From Paracyclopina nana (taxonomy: Eukaryota > Arthropoda > Copepoda > Cyclopoida > Cyclopettidae), in contig JAGUCH010000006.1 of NCBI GenBank assembly GCA_019096065.1, positions 4,050,001 through 4,114,000 on the forward strand: 64,000 nt of DNA. Direction: 5' to 3'. Positions 55,718 to 64,000 of this stretch are shown here, piece after piece. The translations under genes were made by a program, and so were the position numbers. The notes under the pieces are model-generated. The model searched no databases. It saw nothing but the letters and a program-made list of their open reading frames with translations, and was not told where the DNA came from. Within the stretch, counting starts at the first letter, position 1. Every line of letters starts with the position of its first letter.

Positions 55718-57025
55718 ATGACTTTGGTTCTTGCGACCAGCAGCTCATTTCGACGCCGACTTTTTGAAAAACATTTCCAACAATACATCCAGGAGCCTCA
55801 TGGAGAATTCGAACAATTCATTTCACCAGATATCGATGAAAAATCTATCCGTCACCCGGATCCAACTGTGTTGTGCAGAAAAATTGCCGAAGCAAAGTGT
55901 GATGCTGTTCTTCATGAACACAAAGATAAATTACCGAGCGATGCGATTGTCTTGACTTTTGACCAAGTTGTTGTGTGCGATGGTCAATTGCGAGAAAAAC
56001 CCCAAGATGAGAAAGAAGCTCGTGCTTTCTTAAAATCCTATTCTGATGGAGAACCTGCGATAGCTTACAGTGGTGTTCTCGCCCACAATGTGTCAACCGG
56101 CGAGAGGAATGTCGTTCTTGACAAAGTAACTGTAAAATTTTCCGAATTCCCGGATTCGGTTGTGGATCATCTAATTGAAGAGGGCGAGATTTTCCTTGCT
56201 TCTGGATCTTTCACGGTTGAGGATAGAGAGCTTGGCAAATACGTTGAAACCATGGATGGAACGCTGGACGCCATTGAAGGACTGCCAATCGCGGCTATCC
56301 AGAATGTGATAAAATCCGTTTGTGAGGAGTATCATTTTCCCCCTGAAAAACCTCTTGCCACGATAACTCACGTGATTTTTGACATGGATGGCCTGCTTCT
56401 CGACACGGAGTCAATGTATTCAGTTGCCCAGCAGAAAATGCTTGATCCGTATGGAATTAAATTTACTTACGAAGTCAAATCAATGATGATGGGCAAAAAA
56501 GCCATCGAGGCAGTAGAAATCATGCTCAAGCATTACAACCTAGATTTGGACCCTGGCAAATTTACCAAGGACCGCGAAAACCTCCTGGATCAGATGTTTC
56601 CCAAGTGTGACTTAATGCCAGGCGTGTTGCGACTGCTAAAGCATCTCAAGGCTCACGGTGTTCCAATGGCGATTGCTACTTCGAGCCACAGAAAACACTA
56701 CTCTGCAAAAACTACCAAACACAAAGAGTTGTTTGATAGTGTTTTCTCGCATGTGATAACCGGTGATGAAGTTACCAAAAGCAAACCTGATCCCGAGATT
56801 TTTCTGTCAGCCATGGAAAAGTTTGGGGAAGATGTCGATCCCGGGAAAGTTCTCGTCTTCGAAGATGCTCCCTTGGGCGTAGAGGCTGCCATGCGAGCTG
56901 GAATGCACGTGACGTGGGTCTATGACCAGAATGAGCCTAATGAATCAAATAACTTGAATGTTGATAAAACTATCAAGAGCCTCCTCTTTTTTAAGCCCGA
57001 ATGGTTTAGCTTACCTGGTTTCTAA
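55718..57025 (+). CDS. Maf (nucleotide pyrophosphatase) fused to HAD phosphatase
   Basis: A single 435-codon exon starts at ATG 55718. Residues 1-210 are a Maf/HAM1-like house-cleaning pyrophosphatase: LATSSSFRRRLF at the N terminus, a DAIVLTFDQVVV segment with the catalytic acidic residue near 80, and REKP. Residues about 220-430 are a HAD-superfamily hydrolase like pseudouridine-5'-phosphatase (HDHD1): FDMDGLLLDTE (motif I, nucleophile Asp), ATSSHRKH (motif II), KSKPDPEIF (motif III) and VFEDAPLGVEAA (motif IV). Maf enzymes hydrolyse non-canonical nucleoside triphosphates, so coupling to a nucleotide phosphatase is chemically sensible. The ASMTL protein is another Maf fusion, but with a methyltransferase. 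Only 20 nt separate its stop from the Nup42 ATG, and it has no AATAAA of its own. Confidence 0.85.
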   Translation: MTLVLATSSSFRRRLFEKHFQQYIQEPHGEFEQFISPDIDEKSIRHPDPTVLCRKIAEAKCDAVLHEHKDKLPSDAIVLTFDQVVVCDGQLREKPQDEKEARAFLKSYSDGEPAIAYSGVLAHNVSTGERNVVLDKVTVKFSEFPDSVVDHLIEEGEIFLASGSFTVEDRELGKYVETMDGTLDAIEGLPIAAIQNVIKSVCEEYHFPPEKPLATITHVIFDMDGLLLDTESMYSVAQQKMLDPYGIKFTYEVKSMMMGKKAIEAVEIMLKHYNLDLDPGKFTKDRENLLDQMFPKCDLMPGVLRLLKHLKAHGVPMAIATSSHRKHYSAKTTKHKELFDSVFSHVITGDEVTKSKPDPEIFLSAMEKFGEDVDPGKVLVFEDAPLGVEAAMRAGMHVTWVYDQNEPNESNNLNVDKTIKSLLFFKPEWFSLPGF

Positions 57026-57045
57026 TTTTTCTTTCCAGATTTGCA
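57026..57045 (+). promoter_or_regulatory. Acceptor-like junction between the Maf-HAD gene and Nup42
   Basis: The 20-nt gap reads TTTTTCTTTCCAG, then ATTTGCA, then the Nup42 ATG. A polypyrimidine tract plus CAG directly after the upstream stop is what a trans-splice acceptor in an operon, or the acceptor of an upstream Nup42 5' exon, would look like. Confidence 0.55.
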
Positions 57046-58707
57046 ATGACGATTTGTCGATACTGGCAGCAAGGTACGTGTACCTTTGGATCATCGTGCC
57101 GTTTTGAACATATCGGCCGCAACCCCGGAGCTGTCTTTTCCGGAGGCGGATCAAGCCAAGGACAAGATATTGTGAGCACTTTGGTCACCACGGTGAAACA
57201 AGATGTTGAGCAATCGTCCAAGGGGAAACAGTGGCTTTTTAGCTGCTACAGTCCAGCAAAAGATTGTGCCTCGATTCCTGGCATTGATGACATAAGCCCA
57301 GAAGAGATGAGGCACGACGCTTACACGGCCAAAGTTGAAGGGTCATCTGCTCAGTATCAGCAAAAGTACCAAGAGCTGCAACAAGCGTATAACCAGAAGC
57401 GCCAGGCGTTAGCCAATCCCTCTAACGAATTGAAGGAAGTTTATCGGAAGATCTACAACAAGGAAAACTTGGCTGGTTTGCCTACTAACTTATTTGACTC
57501 TTCAAAACAATCAGTGTTTGGTGGAGGCAGTGGTAGCAATCCTTTTGGTGGCACCCAACAGTCCTCATCAGTTTTTGGAGGCCAAACAAACTCAGCCTCA
57601 ACAGGACTATTTGGGGGTCAACAATCATCTTCAACTACAAGTTTATTCGGTGCTCAGCCCGCCACGAATTCAATCATATTTGGAGGTCAGTCGTCTACGA
57701 ATACAAGCTCTGTTTTTGGTGGTCAGCAGGCATCGACCGCAACCAATTCTGTGTTTGGAGGTTCCTCTTCTTTGTTTGGGGGCCAGCAAAGTGCCTCTGG
57801 ATCATCCGGCTTATTCGGCGGTGGAGCCGCTCAGCAGCAGCAAAGCAAATCCGTGTTTGGGGGTGCACCTGCATTTGGTAGCCCCAATGCCACTGGATCT
57901 GTGTTTGGTCAAACGCAAGCAGCCCAAAGCACTTTTGGCGCACCTAGCGCTTTTGGAGCCCCGCAAAATCAAGGAAGCAGTATTTTTGGTGGAACGTCGG
58001 CATTCTCGACCCCAACTTCAACCCCTTCAATGTTTGGAGGTCAAACTAATCTGTCGGCTCAACCAAATAATTTCGGCCAACCTCAAGCCTCTGTATTTGC
58101 CCAGCAACAACCCCCAGTGTCCTCAGCTGCTTCGGGTAGCATCTTCGGGCAGCAGCTGCAGCCTCAAAACACGACATCTACTTTTGGGCAATCCGCTGCT
58201 CAACCTCCCCAGCCCCAAGGAAGTAGCGTGTTTGGAGCACCTCAGCAAGCTACTCCTGCCTCAAACATTTTCAGTGCTGCAACATCCATCTCGCTTTTTG
58301 GCCAGCAACCAGATCAGCATACTCAAGTTGCTTCAGTATTTGGGAATCAGCCTCAAGCAGCTTCTGTGTTTGGGAATCAGCCTCAAGCGGCTTCAGTGTT
58401 TGGAAATCAGCCTCAGCAACCTCAAGCTGCGCCATTCGCTCAAGCACAAAATCAACCATTTCCATCAGGTCAGCCTACTTCACAGAATGAGCCTGCTACA
58501 AAATTGGGATCTAACCCATTTGCGAAGCCATCTGGAGGAGGTGCAACCGGCATGTTCGGCAAGAAGGTTGAGGACCAGCTTGACTCTAGTATTTATTCCT
58601 TACTTGAATCATTAACTGCTCAAGATCTGGAAGCTTTCAAGGCCCCATCATTTTCTTTAGGGCTTATACCTGAAAGACCTCCTCCCAGAGAGTTGTGTGT
58701 TGCGTAA
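57046..58707 (+). CDS. Nup42: Nucleoporin Nup42 (NUPL2/hCG1)
   Basis: A single 553-codon exon with its ATG at 57046. Residues 4-21 are a CCCH zinc finger (C-x7-C-x5-C-x3-H; CRYWQQGTCTFGSSCRFEH). A helical Gln-rich stretch follows at about 95-145. From about 155 to 500 there are dozens of FG dipeptides (FGG, FGNQ, FGQ, FGAP) in Ser/Gln/Ala-rich spacers. Three near-identical PQAASVFGNQ units lie near residue 430. The C terminus (LESLTAQDLEAFKAP, then LIPERPPPRELC) matches the Gle1-binding motif of the family. The protein sits on the cytoplasmic face of the pore and helps mRNA export with Gle1/DDX19; that is family knowledge. The stop TAA overlaps AATAAA. Confidence 0.9.
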   Translation: MTICRYWQQGTCTFGSSCRFEHIGRNPGAVFSGGGSSQGQDIVSTLVTTVKQDVEQSSKGKQWLFSCYSPAKDCASIPGIDDISPEEMRHDAYTAKVEGSSAQYQQKYQELQQAYNQKRQALANPSNELKEVYRKIYNKENLAGLPTNLFDSSKQSVFGGGSGSNPFGGTQQSSSVFGGQTNSASTGLFGGQQSSSTTSLFGAQPATNSIIFGGQSSTNTSSVFGGQQASTATNSVFGGSSSLFGGQQSASGSSGLFGGGAAQQQQSKSVFGGAPAFGSPNATGSVFGQTQAAQSTFGAPSAFGAPQNQGSSIFGGTSAFSTPTSTPSMFGGQTNLSAQPNNFGQPQASVFAQQQPPVSSAASGSIFGQQLQPQNTTSTFGQSAAQPPQPQGSSVFGAPQQATPASNIFSAATSISLFGQQPDQHTQVASVFGNQPQAASVFGNQPQAASVFGNQPQQPQAAPFAQAQNQPFPSGQPTSQNEPATKLGSNPFAKPSGGGATGMFGKKVEDQLDSSIYSLLESLTAQDLEAFKAPSFSLGLIPERPPPRELCVA

Positions 58708-58712
58708 ATAAA
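58707..58712 (+). terminator. Poly(A) signal overlapping the Nup42 stop
   Basis: AATAAA shares its first base with the TAA stop (58705-58707), and a GT-rich stretch follows. The 3' UTR can be only about 20-30 nt. Confidence 0.7.
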
Positions 58713-58719
58713 GTTGGAT

Positions 58720-58725
58720 TTTATT
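58720..58725 (-). terminator. Poly(A) signal overlapping the stop of the downstream membrane-protein gene
   Basis: AATAAA on the minus strand contains the TAA stop (58723-58721). It faces the Nup42 signal from 8 bp away, so the two convergent transcripts must overlap. Confidence 0.7.
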
Positions 58726-59149
58726 GACTATTCTTGGTGATGTAATCGGTTAGGTTTTCAACGCAGCAATTGGATCTGCGGTTGGAGCTCACAGACGACG
58801 ACTTGACTCGATCATTTTCCAAAACTCGAATTTTCGTGCATTCTTTGTCACATTTTGTGACCTTGACTTGATCTCCGATCTCTTGAGCGTCCGCCATGCC
58901 GACACTGACCAGAGATTTAGCAAACCTTTCTAACATCGACTGTCTTTGGACTTTTCGAGTCCGTGTCGGATGAGAGGCAGACCGGCAAAGACTAAAAAGG
59001 TAAAAAATAAGGCTAATGACTGAAATAATTATGATGAGGCCAAAAAGTTGCTCGGTCAAACTTGGCGGATTTTCTTCAGCTCCAAAATCTAAGAAGCCTT
59101 CTTCAACCTTCTCAAACTCGGAAAATTTCTCCAAATCTCGCCGTTCCAT
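58721..59149 (-). CDS. Small single-pass membrane protein B (unknown function)
   Basis: The ORF has 142 codons, starting 5 nt after the stop of membrane protein A. An acidic N-terminal 30 residues precede one hydrophobic segment (LFGLIIIISVISLIFYLFSL, about 35-54). A basic cytosolic-type tail with Cys and Ser clusters follows. I do not recognise the family. Plan and size of the N-terminal half resemble the upstream neighbour, so the two may be paralogues or partners. It has no room for its own promoter. Confidence 0.65.
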   Translation of the reverse strand: MERRDLEKFSEFEKVEEGFLDFGAEENPPSLTEQLFGLIIIISVISLIFYLFSLCRSASHPTRTRKVQRQSMLERFAKSLVSVGMADAQEIGDQVKVTKCDKECTKIRVLENDRVKSSSVSSNRRSNCCVENLTDYITKNSQ

Positions 59150-59154
59150 TATAT

Positions 59155-59376
59155 CTAACCAAAAAGTCTTCTGAAAAACCTTCTAATTCCCGATTCTCGC
59201 GGCGCCGTCAAAAATGGCCACCAGCAAATGAAAAAGAAAAACACCACCAAGAAGAGTCCAACAATGAATTCAACGCCTAGTTCTTCGTCGTCGGTTGATT
59301 CTGCTTCTTCGATTTCGTCGAAATTCTCGTCTGCAATTGAGTCGTAGTAATCCTCGTCTCCGTAATTATTTTCCAT
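59155..59376 (-). CDS. Small single-pass membrane protein A (unknown function)
   Basis: The ORF has 73 codons. The first 33 residues are strongly acidic with few hydrophobics. One hydrophobic segment follows (VEFIVGLFLVVFFFFICWWP, about 35-54), then a short basic tail (RRFFRRLFG). No family was recognised. The tail contains TTTTTCAG in the DNA 25-33 nt before the ATG of protein B, a possible acceptor. It has no AATAAA after its stop, so it probably shares a transcript end with protein B. It lies 118 bp downstream of Nup155 on the same strand. Confidence 0.6.
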   Translation of the reverse strand: MENNYGDEDYYDSIADENFDEIEEAESTDDEELGVEFIVGLFLVVFFFFICWWPFLTAPRESGIRRFFRRLFG

Positions 59377-59487
59377 CTAGAATTTGGTTTGTGGCAATTA
59401 TTTCAACCCATTCGATTTCGCAAGATTTTTACTGTTTAACAGCTTCACGAGAAAAATTATTTATTTTCTGTTTGTACAAAAACAACG

Positions 59488-59493
59488 TTTATT
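59488..59493 (-). terminator. Poly(A) signal of Nup155
   Basis: AATAAA begins one base after the TAG stop at 59495 on the minus strand, followed by a GTTGTTTTTG downstream element. Confidence 0.75.
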
Positions 59494-59494
59494 T

Positions 59495-62400
59495 CTACAT
59501 CCTTTCCAACTTTGCTTGAATTGCTCGAAATTCTCTCACCAACTCATTTGTGTCGTGTTTCGTGTAGAGATAGCCAAGGCTATTTCCGATCACATCTAAG
59601 CAATGAACAGTGAAGTGACGCCTAGGAAAGACAAAGTTAAAGTCACGGTAGTGAACCAATAAGATCAAGGATTCTTCTTTACCTTTCATTTGGGGAGACC
59701 AAAGATGGAGAGTCAGAAAACTTTTCTGACAACTTTGCGAGAACTTTCAGTAAATGATACGGTGTGCCATTGGTCAACCAAACTGGGTCGTTGGCAGTGT
59801 ACAGTCTGAAAACAAAGTTATTATGAGAAAGTGAAATGGACAGATCGTATCGTGAGTTACTTGTTGTAGACGTCAAACACTTTTGGAAGTGGAACACCAA
59901 CAGCGAGCACAGCGCTGAAAACCCAATCGTAATCACCATGAATTTGAACAGAGTAGAGCTCGAGTTTTTTTACGATGAATTCTAAAATGAGGAACGGGTG
60001 AGAAAAACGTCCAAATTTGGAATTGAAGATTTTGACTTACCCATTGGGAAATACTTTTGCGATGAAGCATACATTTTCCCCATGCTCTTCAGTTTCCCGC
60101 TCATCACAGCAATTTTGGACGAGGAGGATGCATTTGGGGATATTTTGTTCATTTCCGAGTCAAGAACATTGTTCCACATTGTCTCAATCAACGTGGAATC
60201 AGGATGGCCAGCGCAGTGGAGAATAGCAAGCTGACATTCCCAAAGGCCAAAGGGCTCCGCAAAGTCAGAGTACAACTGTGTTAAGTCAACGAGATCGGCA
60301 TTCAATTGAGAGATGGCATTTTCAGCATTTGCCACATGGAATCGAAGTGCATTCAGTGCTTCCAAAATCTGAAGCTGCACTCGGGCCACTTCCATTTTTT
60401 CTTCTAGGTCATGCAAAAGCTGTCCAGTTCCTCCTCGGTGAGATTCCATGCACAACTCTCCAGACTTGACGCAAATGATGGCTCTCGACAAGTACTCGAT
60501 CCTCTGCTGCAAATTGATTTCTGTGCTGTGACGATCAGCCAATTTAGACAAGATTTTCGCAGCTGCAGCATAGTTTCGCGTCTTCTCGTAGTACTTCCAC
60601 AGGAGATCAAAGATGATCAAGGTTTCTGGATGCTGAGCAGTGCCCCTGGTGAGGAAATCTTCAAGATATGGACTGCGTACGCTTAGTAGCCGTTCGTAGT
60701 GCTTCTCAGCCAACAGCCATTGATAGAGCTCAACGTGGTATAGTTCGTCATCCGATTTGAAACTGGCTTCAAAAACTGGCTCCACGTGATCAGCAGCGTC
60801 TGACGAAGCCATCAACTGCCTGATCATGTTGGTGATGAATTTGTAGCACGAAGTTCTTGTTATAAAAGCCTGGTGTCCTTGCTGATCTTCGATGGGTTCT
60901 CCATTTTTGTAGAAATGCAAAGCCAGCCCCTGAGGGTCCTTTTTCGCTGCAGCAGCCAACGAAATATCCAACACGCCGATGTAAGCGTGCACAGCTACCA
61001 AGTGACTTGTCAACACTTCCAAGTTCAACTTAGCAGCCACATCCTTGCATATGTTCACCGCCTCTTTAATCATTCTCTCCTTTTCCCTAGGGTTTGTTTG
61101 CTGGCGAGCCTTGATCAGAATTTCTTGGGCCTTGGAACTCAGAGCGTCATCCTGATTGTAAAGGCCAGGGCAAACTTCCCGGAGCCTGGAACTAATGGCG
61201 TCGGTTCGTGCATCGTCACCCAAGTACGTTGAGATGAGAGCCTGGATCAATTTGCCACAAACTTCTTTACCCGTTACGCTGATCACAAGGTCTCTGTAGT
61301 ACATTCCTTTGATCATGTTTTGGTCGTCATTGCTCAATGACTTGGCCAACAGGTCAAAGCCATGCTCGCACACAACTCTCCAGAGGCCCAGAACTTGCAA
61401 TGAATGGTTTACAAGCTGCTGCAAGAACATGATGCTTTGACGTTCCCGCAAGAAAGCATCTTGCTGCGAGGCGTCCATGCCGATTTGACCTGAGTTGGTC
61501 ATACTACCAGATGCCATTTGACCATTTCTGTCAAGGAAGGTTCTTAAATCCATGATTTGCTGCATGATCCAATCCACATCCTCGGGCGTGACAGACGACA
61601 ACAATGGGGACTGAGGGTTGCTAGGCAAAACGAGGGTGCGATGCCATAGGGGCCTCATTAGCCTCGAGTAGAATAAATAGAGCCCGTTGTGCTTGCCAGA
61701 GAAATGCATCTCCGGGGCCATCATGTTACCATAGATGCCACCTTGGTTAGCATAGCTTTGCATATGAGGAGGAGCTGGAGTGGAGGCCACATTGGGAACA
61801 AAAGGCGCTCCTGATGGAGAAAAGACACCTGTGGGTTGACCTCGAGGTCCCACTGAGCCTGGGAAAACCAACCTCGGCTCACCTCCATACTTGAAAAAGG
61901 CTCTAATTGCCCAATCGGCAATTTGACCTCCGGCTATGGTCTGAGAGCTGGCCAGGATGAGGCAGGTGGCTGCGGCTTGAACGTCACCGTGAAGCTGAAA
62001 GAAAGCCTTCACCGAATCGCTGTCGGGGCCGTTTTGCTCAATCAGCAGTTGTCGCAAATGGTCCACGGGCCTCAACTTGGAGACAATGTGCGTTCCTTGT
62101 GCAGAGATGAGAACAAAAGTTCGTGCAGGCTGCGCATGCTGAACGACAGTCGAGGGCGGATTCTGGGATCCGAATGAGTCGCAGTACAACTTGGCCAGCT
62201 TGCCCCGGTGCGGGATTTCCTCAAGGGCCCACACACGACCATCGACCGCCATCACCGATTGTCCTTCTACCATGATGCTTTGGAAAGGAAAGCTGTCTCC
62301 GGAGAGCAACCACAGCATGTCCGAGTTTTCGTTTTGAGCAGATAGCAGCAACAATGTACCTTGAGTTGATATAATTTAGTGAATTAATTATGAAAATCAT

Positions 62401-63734
62401 ATAGGATAGGAAATCTCACCATTTCTATAGTAGCTCAAATGAACTTTTGAGGGTCGGCCAGCAGGGCAAGAGGCAGCAAAGCCTGGGGGTAGCCGAACGT
62501 GTTGCAAAATAAGGTTTGTTGGCCTCAGATTTGAGGGGTTGTTATCCGAGGTGGTGAAATAAAGCCTCACTCCAGAAGCTGTCGTGGCAACGAGTCCAAG
62601 CTGGTAAGATTCGGCACTCGTGACTGAATTGATTCCAATGATTGGGAAGAAGTTGCTCTTGTCCACGTTCAATGCGACCTTGGCAGCCTCCTTAACGATG
62701 GAGGCCTGCGACAAAGCAGCAATTTTAGTCAAACCTTGGCCATCAGATCCCAAGTCGAATACTTGTATGGTGCCCTTCTCTGATCGCGAGTAGAGAATAT
62801 TTCTGGAGTCGTCGATTTCCAGCTGAACAAGGGGATCTTCTTCACTCAAGGCAGCGTTGATAAATCCGGGCACGAGAAACGAAAATGTCGACGTGGAGTG
62901 GTTGATTTTGGAAGCCTTCTTGCTGAACCATCCGTCTTCAGCCTTGTACGCAAATTCGTACAGACATCCGTCTTTGCCTCCAAGGAAGACTCTTCCAATA
63001 GCGGTACCTTTGACGCAAAGCATGTGCGTGGAGTCGGTGCTCAAGCTGAACAGAGGCTCAGGGAGCAACTGCATTTCCTCATCGTTGTCAGTCGAGGTGA
63101 AAGTGACTCCAAGGAGCACGATCTCTACAGGAGTCGTCAAGCAGAGAAGGTGGCGGATGTGAGGACGAAATATTCCCTTCTTGGGCTCGAGAAGGCCAAC
63201 GCTCAAAATGGTGTCAGCCAGGCCATCAAAGTAAGCGAGGTCACTACCATCAGAGAACCTCCACACGTAAATATCTGAGTCGATTGTCAACCAGGCTCTC
63301 TCAAGCTCTGGAAAGAGGCCAATGAGGCAGTTGCATTGCATGTGTCCGAAATGCTCGACAAGTTCAGCTGGTAGAGGAACTTTTCGCATGATGCTTCGCT
63401 GATTGAGGCCAGATGCCCCCAATCCTTCCAACGAAGGATAATCGGGTTCTTGAAGACCACTAAGAGACGCAGATCCTCCGGGTACTCCTTTGAGAATGAA
63501 GAAATACTACGAAAACGAAAAATTTACATTTTGATGACTTATTTTACCTAAGCGAAGCTTCTCTGCGAGAGAAGGAAACTGGCTGTCACCATGGATCATT
63601 TTCTCAACGTTTCGCCCGGCGACCTCGATGGCCTCTTGAGCCGTGATCGGCTGTGGTCCCGTGTTCATTGATGTCGTCATCGCTGTAGCTTCGTGATGGC
63701 CCCCAAAGTTCGTTTGAAACGAGCTCATCGCCAT
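59495..63734 (-). CDS. Nup155: Nucleoporin Nup155 (fly Nup154)
   Basis: Six exons: complement(join(59495..59621, 59683..59805, 59861..59981, 60041..62359, 62420..63487, 63548..63734)), 1,314 aa. Introns are 55-61 bp, all GT-AG, phases consistent. Start is ATG 63734 (MAMSSFQTNF). The N-terminal half matches the Nup155 beta-propeller (FPELERAWLTIDSDIYVWRF, SEKGTIQVFDLG, LWLLSGDSFPFQSIMVEG). The C-terminal half is helical, with GKHNGLYLFYSRLMRPLW and WECQLAILHCAGH. The last exon ends in AIQAKLERM. Nup155 links the inner ring of the nuclear pore to membrane and FG nucleoporins and is essential for pore assembly. The length is close to the usual 1,350-1,400. The product is complete and intact. Confidence 0.93.
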
Positions 63735-64000
63735 TTTAAGGACAAATTTCTGCAACCCAGAGTTGGGGATTAACGTTGGCGCGGGATAATGTTCAACAAT
63801 GTTTTGAAGAATTGTTGTGGATTTTCTGACCAAGGCTTGGCGGTCAAATCTAAGGCTTTAATCACTCTTATACTTGATAAATAAGACTTATCTACTCAAC
63901 GGATTGCTCTTTGACGATAATTTAAGCAATATGAATTATTATTATTAAATTCAACCAATAACAATTCTAGAGGCCTGAAAAGTATTTATGTCAATTACGT
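63735..64000 (-). promoter_or_regulatory. Upstream flank and probable promoter of Nup155
   Basis: AT-rich sequence upstream of the ATG. No TATA box or second gene is evident, and the window ends here. Confidence 0.4.

Overview
This is a eukaryotic nuclear window. It has spliced genes with many introns of only about 55-70 bp beside very large introns, AATAAA poly(A) signals, and abundant transposons. A torso-like gene (an arthropod developmental MACPF protein) and a Rbp6/Musashi gene point to an arthropod. A crustacean is my best guess, based on the mixture of tiny introns, mucin-like genes and operon-like gene pairs, but the species is not identified.

Layout: (1) 1-10,949 (+) holds the 3' part of a Rbp6/Musashi RNA-binding protein gene, with an alternative Ala/Gln-rich terminal exon. 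(2) 10,950-18,230 is gene-poor sequence. (3) 18,243-25,421 is a 7.2-kb foldback-type DNA transposon with a 12-bp target duplication. Its inverted arms are minisatellite arrays, its core is a 169-bp satellite, and another hairpin MITE sits in the left arm. (4) 25,434-34,756 is gene-poor and contains a 705-bp Tc1/mariner-type MITE. (5) 34,757-39,166 (-) is torso-like, whose 3.2-kb intron carries nested MITEs. (6) 40,404-55,487 (-) is mitochondrial ribosomal protein mRpS30/mL65. Its 12.8-kb first intron contains, on the opposite strand, a secreted PAN/mucin/discoidin-like gene, and that gene is split by an 11.3-kb BEL/Pao LTR retrotransposon with identical LTRs and a CCAAC duplication. (7) 55,718-63,734 is a compact cluster: Maf-HAD fusion and Nup42 (+, 20 bp apart), two tiny single-pass membrane proteins (-, 5 bp apart) and Nup155 (-).

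The most unusual object is the BEL/Pao element. It has gag, then pol in the same frame behind a single UGA, then a third 1,176-residue ORF. ORF3 has an Arg/Ser-rich N terminus, a region resembling a catalytically dead RNase D-type 3'-5' exonuclease, and zinc-knuckle-like motifs. A good splice donor in the leader and a good branch point/acceptor before ORF3 suggest a spliced subgenomic mRNA, as in retroviruses, but the product does not look like an envelope protein. The element has inserted recently enough that removing it and one target copy restores an open host gene. The foldback transposon and the operon-like pairs with acceptor sites between cistrons are the other points to follow.
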